NCBI GenBank assembly: GCA_944372565.1
Contig: CALVZR010000166.1
Location: 1-10,927, forward strand
From: an uncultured Clostridia bacterium
Lineage (GTDB): Bacteria; Bacillota; Clostridia; Christensenellales; Borkfalkiaceae
DNA length: 10,927 nucleotides
Reading direction: 5' to 3'
The notes under the pieces are model-generated. The model ran no database searches, had not been told where the DNA came from, and was given only the letters and a program-made list of their open reading frames with translations. Both the position numbers and the translations under genes were made by a program. Of this stretch, positions 1 through 5,320 are shown piece after piece; the first letter of the stretch is position 1, and the number at the start of each line of letters is the position of its first letter.

Positions 1-2
1 GG

Positions 3-293
3 CTGGGCTGCTGCCTTTCCCGGAAGGTCTGGGGGCTGGGGCTTGCGCCCGAAGCCACACAGGCGATGCTTCGGCACTTTTTCGAAACGGTGGGCGCAGA
101 GCGGATTTCGGCGGCGCGCCACGAACCCAACCTGAAATCCGGCCGCGTGATGCAGAAATGCGGCATGACCTACGAAGGCACCCTCCGCAAAAACGCGAAA
201 GACAAAAACGGCAATCTCGTGAACACCTGCGTGTATTCCGTCCTCGCGGAAGAATATTTTGCGCTGCAGAAAAACGTCGAGCGGCAAATTTAA
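3..293 (+). CDS. GNAT-family N-acetyltransferase, C-terminal part (5' end outside window)
   Basis: The reading frame is open from base 3 to the TAA at 291-293, so the gene enters from the left and only about 96 C-terminal residues are visible. The visible part resembles RimJ/RimL-type acetyltransferases. A segment reading RKVWGLGLAPEA matches the acetyl-CoA pyrophosphate-binding motif A (R/Q-x-x-G-x-G/A). It is followed by ERISAARHEPNLKSGRVMQKCGM, here split as ERISAARHEPN and SGRVMQKCGM, the family's β-strand plus 'N-x-x-S-x-x-V-x-x-K-x-G-M' block, and then YEGTLRK. Enzymes of this type transfer acetyl from acetyl-CoA to an amine such as a protein N-terminus, an antibiotic or a small metabolite; the substrate cannot be told from this fragment. 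The internal ATG at 66 lies inside motif A and is not a plausible start. No convincing GC-rich terminator follows. Confidence 0.85.
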   Translation: MGCCLSRKVWGLGLAPEATQAMLRHFFETVGAERISAARHEPNLKSGRVMQKCGMTYEGTLRKNAKDKNGNLVNTCVYSVLAEEYFALQKNVERQI

Positions 294-313
294 GGAAAAA
301 TTTTCCTCTTTTT

Positions 314-347
314 GCGATTTTTTTTGCGTTTTTCACGAAAAAATCGC
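314..347. repeat. A/T-rich inverted repeat after the GNAT gene
   Basis: The arms GCGATTTTTT (314-323) and AAAAAATCGC (338-347) are perfect 10-bp complements. The 14-nt loop contains a further CGT/ACG mini-stem (327-329 and 335-337). No T-run follows the right arm, so it is not a textbook intrinsic terminator. It could still end GNAT transcription weakly, or be a protein-binding site. A shorter palindrome, GGAAAAATTTTCC (294-306), lies just after the GNAT stop codon. Confidence 0.4.
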
Positions 348-354
348 TGATTTC

Positions 355-383
355 ATTGAAAAATTATTGAAATTTTTCTCAAT
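355..383. repeat. Repeat cluster overlapping the araC-type promoter (possible operator)
   Basis: ATTGAAAAATT (355-365) is followed immediately by ATTGAAATTTTT (366-377), a direct repeat with 11-bp period. AATTTTTCTCAAT (371-383) is an imperfect inverted copy of the first unit. The cluster covers the -35 box of the promoter at 367-395. Repeats here would suit autoregulation or repression, but A/T-rich DNA makes such matches easily by chance. Confidence 0.3.
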
Positions 384-395
384 CGATGCTATAAT
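367..395 (+). promoter_or_regulatory. SigA-type promoter of the AraC-family gene
   Basis: TTGAAA (367-372) and a perfect TATAAT (390-395) are separated by 17 bp. The predicted transcription start is near 402, giving a leader of about 45 nt before the ATG at 449. A ribosome binding site GTAAGG (436-441) lies 7 nt before the start codon. Confidence 0.8.
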
Positions 396-448
396 AGAAT
401 CAATAAATGTTTCGAATTGTAATAACGTTGATTCTGTAAGGTACTAAG

Positions 449-1231
449 ATGATTATTACCAATGTAAGAAAAAAATGTCCCGTTGAAAAAGGCTTTTGTT
501 TTTCTTGTCTGAAGGGTTGCGGCGAATACAATTTAATTCATTTTTTCGATCCCGTTACCGTCCTGCTGGACGAAGAAAACGTTACTACCAAAGGCGACGC
601 CATCCTCATCTACGGCCCCACTTCCAGAGAGCAGATCTCCTGCGACAGAGGCGACGTGCATTTTGAAAAAATCACCTTTCAGGGTGAGGACGTGCCTGCC
701 CTGCTCGAAAGTTACGGACTGCATACGGAAAAGATCTACTATCCTTCCGAACGCTGTTCCGAACTGTTGCACATGATCTTCGACAAGATAGACGACGAAT
801 TCTTCACGCCGCGCAAGTTTTCGGGCAACGCGGTGAAGATCTATTCCGAACAGATCTTTATCCAACTTTGCCGCGACGTGAACGCAGGGCTTGCCCCCGA
901 ATTCGACGAAAAGATCGTAACGACGTTCTGCGACATCCGCAAGAATATTTACGCGCATCCGAAAGACGATTGGTCGGTGGATAAACTCTCCGCCGCGGCG
1001 GGGCTGAACAAGGCGCGCTTTTTCGAGCTTTACAAAAAGCTCTTCGGCATCTCCCCCATTCAGGACATCATTTCGCTGCGCGTGCGCATCGCGAAAACCT
1101 TGCTCGGCACGCACAGATACACGGTTGCCGAGGTTGCGGAGATGACGGGGTATCAGAACGTGTTCCACTTCATCAGGCAGTTCAAAAAGCACACAAACAT
1201 CACCCCGAAACAATACGAAAAGCAAAACTGA
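449..1231 (+). CDS. AraC-family transcriptional regulator with N-terminal cysteine cluster
   Basis: 260 aa, with a C-terminal AraC/XylS DNA-binding domain at about residues 173-258. The first helix-turn-helix starts at WSVDKLSAAAGLNKARFF (from W175). The second covers YTVAEVAEMTGYQNVFHF and ends in QFKKHTNITPKQYE, the family's conserved tail. The N-terminal ~165 residues look like a small β-rich sensor domain but match no ligand type I can name. Residues 10-24 hold four cysteines spaced C-x6-C-x2-C-x3-C, suggestive of metal binding or thiol sensing; this is inference. ATG 449 is supported by the GTAAGG site 7 nt upstream. The gene has its own promoter and terminator, so it is monocistronic. 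Thioredoxin begins about 110 nt downstream on the same strand, which makes a redox link possible but unproven. The target genes are unknown. Confidence 0.9.
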   Translation: MIITNVRKKCPVEKGFCFSCLKGCGEYNLIHFFDPVTVLLDEENVTTKGDAILIYGPTSREQISCDRGDVHFEKITFQGEDVPALLESYGLHTEKIYYPSERCSELLHMIFDKIDDEFFTPRKFSGNAVKIYSEQIFIQLCRDVNAGLAPEFDEKIVTTFCDIRKNIYAHPKDDWSVDKLSAAAGLNKARFFELYKKLFGISPIQDIISLRVRIAKTLLGTHRYTVAEVAEMTGYQNVFHFIRQFKKHTNITPKQYEKQN

Positions 1232-1238
1232 CTTTCTT

Positions 1239-1269
1239 TGCGGCTTTTGAAAAAAAGCCGCATTTTTTT
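1239..1269 (+). terminator. Intrinsic terminator of the AraC-family gene
   Basis: TGCGGCTTTT (1239-1248) pairs perfectly with AAAAGCCGCA (1253-1262) around a GAAA tetraloop. Seven T's (1263-1269) follow at once. It starts 8 nt after the stop codon. Confidence 0.95.
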
Positions 1270-1282
1270 ATCCTTCTTTTCC

Positions 1283-1312
1283 TTGCCAATTTCCCCGATG
1301 TTGTGTTATACT
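1283..1312 (+). promoter_or_regulatory. Promoter of the thioredoxin gene
   Basis: TTGCCA (1283-1288) and TATACT (1307-1312) are 18 bp apart. A TG one base before the -10 box (1304-1305) makes it an extended -10 promoter. The predicted start near 1319 leaves a leader of only about 22 nt, enough for the ribosome binding site. Confidence 0.75.
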
Positions 1313-1340
1313 CTATAAAAATAAAAACGAGGTGGAACAA

Positions 1341-1652
1341 ATGGCTATCGTAAAGGTAACGAAAGATAATTTTGAAAGCGAAGTAATGCAGTCGGATAAA
1401 AAGGTTCTCATCGACTTTTATGCGGACTGGTGCGGGCCGTGCAGGATGCTCGCGCCCATCGTGGAAAAGGTGGCGGAAGAGAGCGACAAGGTGAAGGTGT
1501 GCAAGGTGAACGTGGACGAAGAGCCCGAACTCGCGCGCAAATTCAACGTGATGTCCATTCCCCTGCTCGTTTCGATGGAAAACGGCAAGGTGGCGGGCAC
1601 TTCCCTCGGATATCAGCCGCTGGAATCGGTAAAAGCGCTGTTGAAAATTTAA
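1341..1652 (+). CDS. trxA: Thioredoxin
   Basis: 103 aa, close to the usual 104-108 for bacterial thioredoxin. The active site WCGPC is at residues 30-34 (C31 and C34), after the canonical DFYADW strand. The cis-proline is P74 in SIPLL; most thioredoxins have Thr right after this proline, here it is Leu. The protein reduces disulfides in cytoplasmic proteins and is itself recharged by thioredoxin reductase, which is not in this window. The frame also opens at GTG 1332, but that codon lies inside the ribosome binding site GAGGTGG (1329-1335). ATG 1341, 5 nt after that site, is the real start. The gene is monocistronic, between its own promoter and terminator, and converges on the dehydrogenase gene on the other strand. 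Confidence 0.96.
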   Translation: MAIVKVTKDNFESEVMQSDKKVLIDFYADWCGPCRMLAPIVEKVAEESDKVKVCKVNVDEEPELARKFNVMSIPLLVSMENGKVAGTSLGYQPLESVKALLKI

Positions 1653-1664
1653 GCGGAAAGAAAC

Positions 1665-1700
1665 AAACGCCGCGCGGAACCGCGCGGCGTTTTCGTTTTT
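1665..1700 (+). terminator. Terminator of the thioredoxin gene (likely works both ways)
   Basis: CGCCGCGCGG (1668-1677) pairs perfectly with CCGCGCGGCG (1680-1689), with flanking AAA/TTT extending the stem. T-runs follow at 1690-1693 and 1696-1700. The A-rich left flank means it could also stop leftward transcription that passes the neighbouring hairpin. Confidence 0.9.
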
Positions 1701-1712
1701 ATAAACAGATCA

Positions 1713-1741
1713 AAAGCGCCGCGCAATATGCGCGGCGCTTT
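1713..1741 (-). terminator. Terminator of the LDH/MDH-family gene (bidirectional form)
   Basis: AAAGCGCCGCGC (1713-1724) and GCGCGGCGCTTT (1730-1741) form a perfect 12-bp stem with a 5-nt loop, 10 nt after the dehydrogenase stop codon on the minus strand. Reading leftwards the stem ends in a run of four T's. With the hairpin at 1665-1700 it forms a back-to-back pair between convergent genes. Confidence 0.85.
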
Positions 1742-1751
1742 AAATTCTTTT

Positions 1752-2714
1752 TTATTTTCTCAGTTCGAGAGCATCATAAACGCCGGTAAGCGTGTCGATC
1801 TTCTCTTTGAGCAGTTTGGCTTCGTCGTCCGTCAGCGGCAGATTGACGATGGACTTCACGCCCGTAGCGCCCACGATGCAGGGAACGCCCGTGCAGATGT
1901 TGTCTCCGCCGTATTCGCCGTGCAACATGGTGGAAACGGGCAGAATGGTATTCGTATCGGAAACGAGCGCCTTGATGAGCGAGCACACCGAAACGGCGAT
2001 GGCGTAATACGTGGCGCCTTTCGCCTTGATGACCTGCGAACCCGCGGCGACCATGCCCTTATAAATGGAATCGAGCTCGGCTTCCACTTCGGCTTCGCTG
2101 ACCTTCATCACCTTGGTCATATAGTCGCGGATGGGCAGCCCCGCCACCGTGCAGATGCTCCAGGGAACCATGCAGGAATCGCCGTGTTCGCCGAGAACGT
2201 AGCTGCTCACGTTGGAAATATCCGTGCCGCAGTACGCCGCGATCGCCTGGGAAAGCCTGTTGGTATCGAGCATAGCGCCCGTGCCGACTACCTGGTTTAC
2301 GGGCAGACCCGTGCACTTGATGGTCGTATAGGTGAGCAGGTCCACAGGGTTGCTCACGATGATATAGAGCGAATCGGGGGCGATCTTCGCAACTTTCGGC
2401 ATGGTGCTTTCCAGAATGCCGATATTGATCTTCGCGAGATCGAGCCTCGACTGACCGGGCTTTCTGCCTACGCCGAACGTAACGACGATGATGTCCGAAC
2501 CGGCAACGTCTTCATATTCGCCGCTCCTGATCTTGCAGGAGGGAACGCATGCCGCGCTCTGGCTGAGGTCGAGCGCCTCGCCGTTTGCCTTTTCCTTGTT
2601 GATGTCCACCAACACGATTTCGGAAGCAAGTCCTTCGATCATCGACGCGAACGCGACCGACGCGCCGACATTACCGGTACCTAAAATGGAAATTTTTCTT
2701 TTCTTTTCTGTCAT
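1752..2714 (-). CDS. ldh: L-lactate/malate dehydrogenase family protein (LDH-like, Arg at specificity position)
   Basis: 320 aa, normal for the family. The Rossmann motif GTGNVGAS is at 12-19 and D37 at the end of β2 indicates NAD. Catalytic residues are all present: R90 (R109 in LDH numbering), D150 (D168), R153 (R171) and the proton-relay H177 (H195) in GEHGDS. Several parts are LDH-like: GEHGDS, the following PWS, KGATYY, and the C-terminal GVPCIVG. However, the mobile specificity loop reads GRKPGQSRLDL, so R84 stands where LDH has Gln102; Arg there is the malate dehydrogenase signature. The enzyme may therefore reduce oxaloacetate rather than pyruvate, or accept both. Most pipelines would call it L-lactate dehydrogenase. 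ATG 2714 is preceded by AGGGAAG (2724-2730), 9 nt away. It is monocistronic, with its own promoter (2749-2777) and terminator. Fold assignment is sure; substrate is not. Confidence 0.93.
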   Translation of the reverse strand: MTEKKRKISILGTGNVGASVAFASMIEGLASEIVLVDINKEKANGEALDLSQSAACVPSCKIRSGEYEDVAGSDIIVVTFGVGRKPGQSRLDLAKINIGILESTMPKVAKIAPDSLYIIVSNPVDLLTYTTIKCTGLPVNQVVGTGAMLDTNRLSQAIAAYCGTDISNVSSYVLGEHGDSCMVPWSICTVAGLPIRDYMTKVMKVSEAEVEAELDSIYKGMVAAGSQVIKAKGATYYAIAVSVCSLIKALVSDTNTILPVSTMLHGEYGGDNICTGVPCIVGATGVKSIVNLPLTDDEAKLLKEKIDTLTGVYDALELRK

Positions 2715-2748
2715 AACTCCGTACTTCCCTACTATAAATTGTACTTAT

Positions 2749-2777
2749 ATTTTACACCTTTGCAAGGCGATTGGCAA
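2749..2777 (-). promoter_or_regulatory. Promoter of the LDH/MDH-family gene
   Basis: On the minus strand TTGCCA (2777-2772) and TAAAAT (2754-2749) are 17 bp apart. The predicted start near 2742 gives a leader of about 28 nt. Two near-identical 16-bp repeats lie just upstream (2794-2830). Confidence 0.65.
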
Positions 2778-2793
2778 GCATTTTCGCCCGACC

Positions 2794-2830
2794 TTTTCAA
2801 AATATTTTCTCCCGTTTTCAAAATGTTTTC
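2794..2830. repeat. Tandem 16-bp repeat, 21-bp period, upstream of the dehydrogenase promoter
   Basis: TTTTCAAAATATTTTC (2794-2809) and TTTTCAAAATGTTTTC (2815-2830) match at 15 of 16 positions and are spaced 21 bp apart, two turns of the helix. Relative to the predicted start near 2742 their centres are at about -60 and -81, the spacing expected for an activator bound on one face of the DNA. The first copy contains the perfect palindrome AAAATATTTT. No regulator can be assigned. Confidence 0.5.
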
Positions 2831-2859
2831 CGCAGCCGCGTTTTTCTGCGCAAAACCGT

Positions 2860-4740
2860 TCAGCCGAGCGCGCCTTCCGCCTGTTTGTAACTCATGTCGT
2901 TCAGGTTTTTCAGCTCGTAGAACTTGCCCTTTTTCTCCATGAGTTCCTCGTACGTTCCCGTTTCCACGCACCTGCCCGCGTCCATCACCACGATCCTGTC
3001 CGCGTCGCGGATGGTGGAAAGGCGGTGCGCCACGATGAAGGTGGTGCGCCCCTTGATCAGTCCGGAAATGGCTTTCTGCACGTGATATTCGGAGATATTG
3101 TCGAGCGCGCTCGTTGCCTCGTCCAAAATGAGGATCTTCGGATCGCGGATGAGGGCGCGCGCGATGGTGATGCGCTGTTTCTGCCCGCCGCTCAGCTTGC
3201 CGCCGTGCTCGCCGATAAAGGTATCCAGCCCGTTGGGCAGATCTTTCACGAACTCGTTTAGGTTCGCCATTTCCGCCACCTCTTCCAACCGCTTATCGTC
3301 GATTCTGTCCATGCCGTACAGAATGTTTTCCCGTATCGTGCCCGAAAAGAGGATGCTGTTCTGCGGCACGACCGAAATAAAGTGGCGGTATTCGGGCAGG
3401 GAAATTTCCGTGATGTCGTTGTCGTCTATGTACAAATGACCTTCCGTCGGCTGCAAAAACCCGATGATCATGTTCATGATGGTCGATTTTCCGCTGCCGG
3501 ACGCGCCGACGACCGCGATGCACTCCCCTTTCTTCACGTCGAGATTAAAATCCTCTACCACATACTGTGCGCCGTTCGGATAACGATAAAATACGTGATC
3601 GAAACGCACGTTGCCTTCCACATGATCGATCTTCTTTTTGCCGCGGCTGTCCTCTACGTCCTTGGACATCATGATCTCCGCGATGGAGTTCACCGATTCA
3701 AACCCCGTCGCGAACGTGGGCAGCACGTTGATGATGGTCTGCACCGCGCCGTTGATGGAGGTGAACAGCGACTGATACAGCACGATATCCCCCGCGGAAA
3801 TCGTCCCGTTGAGCGCGAGAAACGCGCAGAAGATAAGGCAGGCGCCGCTCATGATGTTGGCGATGACCCAGGAGGCGGAGCCGAAATAGGCGTTGGTCTT
3901 ATCCACGTCCAGCCCGCGGGTGGTAAGGAAGCGGATGTTCTTTTCAAACTGCGCGATCTCCTCGTCTTCCAGCCCGTGCGCCTTGGTGACCGTGAGCATT
4001 TCCAGCATGTTGCTCAGTTTCGCGGAAACAGATTCGTTCTCCACGCGGTAGAGGTGGTTTTTCTTCCGCATCACCTTTCTGAACCCCTGCGCGATCAGGA
4101 TGTTCGCGGGGATGATGACCAGAAAGAACAGCGTTACGACGCCGCTGTTGTAAATGGCGATCCCCACGGAAACGATGGCGCTGATGATGTTCGGGATGAG
4201 GATCTTCATGATATTCGTGTTGAGCGCGTCCACGCTCTCGATATCTTTTAAGAACTTGCTCTGAATTTTTCCCGATTCGATTTCTTTATGGTATGTAATG
4301 GAAAGGTGCTGGAGTTTTTTGACGACAGAACTTCTCAGCCCCGCGCCCGTGCGGCGGAGCATTCTGTCCGTGATGCGGGAATAGATGACGTGCGTGGGAA
4401 TATTCTGCAATAAAACGACGACCAGCACGACGGAATTGACGATGATGCTGTGCAGAACGGCGTCCGTGAACTGCTGCCCCGCCAGGTCGATGATGTTGGC
4501 GGTGATGATGGGCATGATCCATACGGGCGAATTTTTCAAAAGGAACATAACGAGGCTGAGGATAAACCCACCCACGTTGTTTTTCAGGAGATGCTTGTAA
4601 AACCGCAGGCCGACGCCCGATTTGCGCTGTCTTTTCGCAGGTTTGGGTTTCGGCTTTTCGTCTTCGTCGAACAGATATTCGAAATCCGGAATGACGTTGT
4701 CGCTGCGCTTGTATTTCGATTTTGCGCCGCTCTTTTCCAT
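2860..4740 (-). CDS. ABC transporter, fused permease/ATPase half-exporter (type IV, MsbA/BmrA-like)
   Basis: 626 aa, a full half-transporter. Residues 1-45 are a charged cytoplasmic extension, including KPKPKPAKRQRK. Membrane helices start near residue 57 and the permease domain runs to about 350. The ATPase domain is complete: Walker A GASGSGKST (412-420), Q-loop VPQN, signature LSGGQ (516-520), Walker B ILILDE with catalytic E541, D-loop SALD, and switch H572 in AHRLST. All catalytic residues are intact, so it should hydrolyse ATP and export a substrate from the cytoplasmic side; which substrate (lipid, peptide or drug) cannot be read from sequence. No second half-transporter adjoins it, so a homodimer is most likely. 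ATG 4740 follows GGAGG (4749-4753) by 8 nt. It has its own promoter (4808-4836) and a hairpin leader. No clear terminator separates it from the dehydrogenase gene 145 nt downstream, so some read-through is possible. Confidence 0.94.
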   Translation of the reverse strand: MEKSGAKSKYKRSDNVIPDFEYLFDEDEKPKPKPAKRQRKSGVGLRFYKHLLKNNVGGFILSLVMFLLKNSPVWIMPIITANIIDLAGQQFTDAVLHSIIVNSVVLVVVLLQNIPTHVIYSRITDRMLRRTGAGLRSSVVKKLQHLSITYHKEIESGKIQSKFLKDIESVDALNTNIMKILIPNIISAIVSVGIAIYNSGVVTLFFLVIIPANILIAQGFRKVMRKKNHLYRVENESVSAKLSNMLEMLTVTKAHGLEDEEIAQFEKNIRFLTTRGLDVDKTNAYFGSASWVIANIMSGACLIFCAFLALNGTISAGDIVLYQSLFTSINGAVQTIINVLPTFATGFESVNSIAEIMMSKDVEDSRGKKKIDHVEGNVRFDHVFYRYPNGAQYVVEDFNLDVKKGECIAVVGASGSGKSTIMNMIIGFLQPTEGHLYIDDNDITEISLPEYRHFISVVPQNSILFSGTIRENILYGMDRIDDKRLEEVAEMANLNEFVKDLPNGLDTFIGEHGGKLSGGQKQRITIARALIRDPKILILDEATSALDNISEYHVQKAISGLIKGRTTFIVAHRLSTIRDADRIVVMDAGRCVETGTYEELMEKKGKFYELKNLNDMSYKQAEGALG

Positions 4741-4765
4741 AAATCTCTCCTCCGCCTAAACGATA

Positions 4766-4794
4766 AAAGGCTTTGTTTTTTGAACAAAGCCTTT
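4766..4794 (-). promoter_or_regulatory. Stem-loop in the 5' leader of the ABC exporter gene (terminator or attenuator-like)
   Basis: AAAGGCTTTGTT (4766-4777) and AACAAAGCCTTT (4783-4794) are perfect 12-bp complements with a 5-nt loop. Reading leftwards the stem ends in TTTTA, like a modest intrinsic terminator. It lies between the exporter's predicted start (near 4801) and its ribosome binding site (4745-4753), so exporter transcripts must cross it. It may also terminate transcripts of the 73-aa gene upstream, for which no other terminator is visible. Confidence 0.6.
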
Positions 4795-4807
4795 ATAAAG
4801 TATGTTT

Positions 4808-4836
4808 AATTTAGCACAAAAAAAACCGAATGTCAA
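4808..4836 (-). promoter_or_regulatory. Promoter of the ABC exporter gene
   Basis: On the minus strand a perfect TTGACA (4836-4831) and TAAATT (4813-4808) are separated by 17 bp. A TG one base before the -10 box gives an extended -10 element. The predicted start is near 4801. Confidence 0.8.
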
Positions 4837-4863
4837 CTGCTGAAACAAAATTTTTTAAATTTT

Positions 4864-5085
4864 TTACAGCGGACAGATCCTGAGAATATGGCCGCTCAGA
4901 ATCATGAGGACCAGATCGACGATCCAGATGATGTTCCAGCCCAGAACGATACGCAGAATGCCCGCGAGAATCTTCCCCTCCGCAAAGCGCGTAACCGCGC
5001 CGCAAATCAGCGCCGTGATCGGAATGATCGCCAGGATAATACTGACGATTCTGCCAAGATTGAAATAATCTCCCTTCCTGCTCAT
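4864..5085 (-). CDS. Small two-helix membrane protein of unknown function (73 aa)
   Basis: I do not recognise a named family. The 73 residues have a short positive N-terminus (MSRKGDYFNLGR), a hydrophobic helix at about 12-33, a charged turn (TRFAEGK) and a second hydrophobic stretch at about 39-66 containing GWNIIWIVDLVLMIL. It is predicted to be an integral hairpin membrane protein with both ends in the cytoplasm. The general shape resembles small Pmp3/YqaE-like or TM2-like proteins, but I see no diagnostic motif. The start is well supported: ATG 5085 follows AAGGAG (5094-5099) by 8 nt. It has a perfect consensus promoter (5170-5198) and a leader of roughly 78 nt with stem-loops. It is transcribed in the same direction as the ABC exporter downstream, which has its own promoter. 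Confidence 0.8.
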   Translation of the reverse strand: MSRKGDYFNLGRIVSIILAIIPITALICGAVTRFAEGKILAGILRIVLGWNIIWIVDLVLMILSGHILRICPL

Positions 5086-5118
5086 AATTTTCGCTCCTTT
5101 TTTTGCCGTTCGGGAAAG

Positions 5119-5155
5119 TTCCGCTTTTTTTGAAAGCGGAAAAAACCGCGGCTTT
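5119..5155 (-). promoter_or_regulatory. Leader of the 73-aa membrane-protein gene with competing stem-loops
   Basis: In the leader RNA, segment B (5133-5141) pairs perfectly over 9 bp with segment C (5119-5127), with a 5-nt loop. Upstream segment A (5146-5155) can instead pair with the core of B: 4 GC pairs plus 3 outer AU pairs, with a 3-nt bulge. The two pairings exclude each other, the layout seen in attenuators and some translation-control leaders. No T-run follows hairpin B-C, so premature termination is not evident. The B-C hairpin is clear; a regulatory role is inference. Confidence 0.4.
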
Positions 5156-5169
5156 TTTTCGTTAGTTCT

Positions 5170-5198
5170 ATTATAGTATCAATTCGTTTTTTTGTCAA
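5170..5198 (-). promoter_or_regulatory. Perfect-consensus promoter of the 73-aa membrane-protein gene
   Basis: On the minus strand TTGACA (5198-5193) and TATAAT (5175-5170) are both exact consensus with a 17-bp spacer. This is the best promoter in the window. The predicted start is near 5163, leaving about 78 nt of leader. Confidence 0.9.
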
Positions 5199-5263
5199 CC
5201 CGCGTCGGAAAAAAATTTCAAAAACGTACAAGACCCGCCGGCCTGTCCGATTCCCCTTTCCGC

Positions 5264-5298
5264 AAAAAAAATTCCGCCCGCCGGACGGCGGACGGAAT
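5264..5298 (-). terminator. Strong terminator of the malic enzyme gene
   Basis: Reading leftwards, ATTCCG-T-CCGCC (5298-5287) pairs with GGCGG-G-CGGAAT (5282-5271) around a 4-nt loop. The single non-Watson-Crick position is a U·G wobble in RNA, so the 12-bp stem is continuous. Seven T's follow (5270-5264 on the minus strand). It lies 22 nt after the stop codon. The stretch 5199-5263 beyond it shows no further feature. Confidence 0.93.
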
Positions 5299-5320
5299 AT
5301 GTCGGCTGAGCCGTATTTTA

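Noticed and set aside
66..293. Complete 75-aa protein starting at ATG 66
   Set aside because: The frame is open to the left edge and the upstream residues complete the GNAT acetyl-CoA motif, so this is the end of a longer gene.
1332..1340. GTG start for thioredoxin at 1332
   Set aside because: The GTG is part of the ribosome binding site GAGGTGG; ATG 1341 has correct spacing and gives a normal thioredoxin N-terminus.
2715..2793. Rex (NADH-sensing) operator at the dehydrogenase promoter
   Set aside because: Neither strand shows a TTGTnAnnnnnnTnACAA-like palindrome in this interval.
2794..2830. CRISPR or satellite array
   Set aside because: Only two short copies with a 5-nt gap exist; there are no spacers, no further repeats and no cas genes.
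2831..2859. Terminator of the ABC exporter gene
   Set aside because: A CGCAG/CTGCG mini-stem (2831-2850 area) is too short and has no T-run in the gene's direction.
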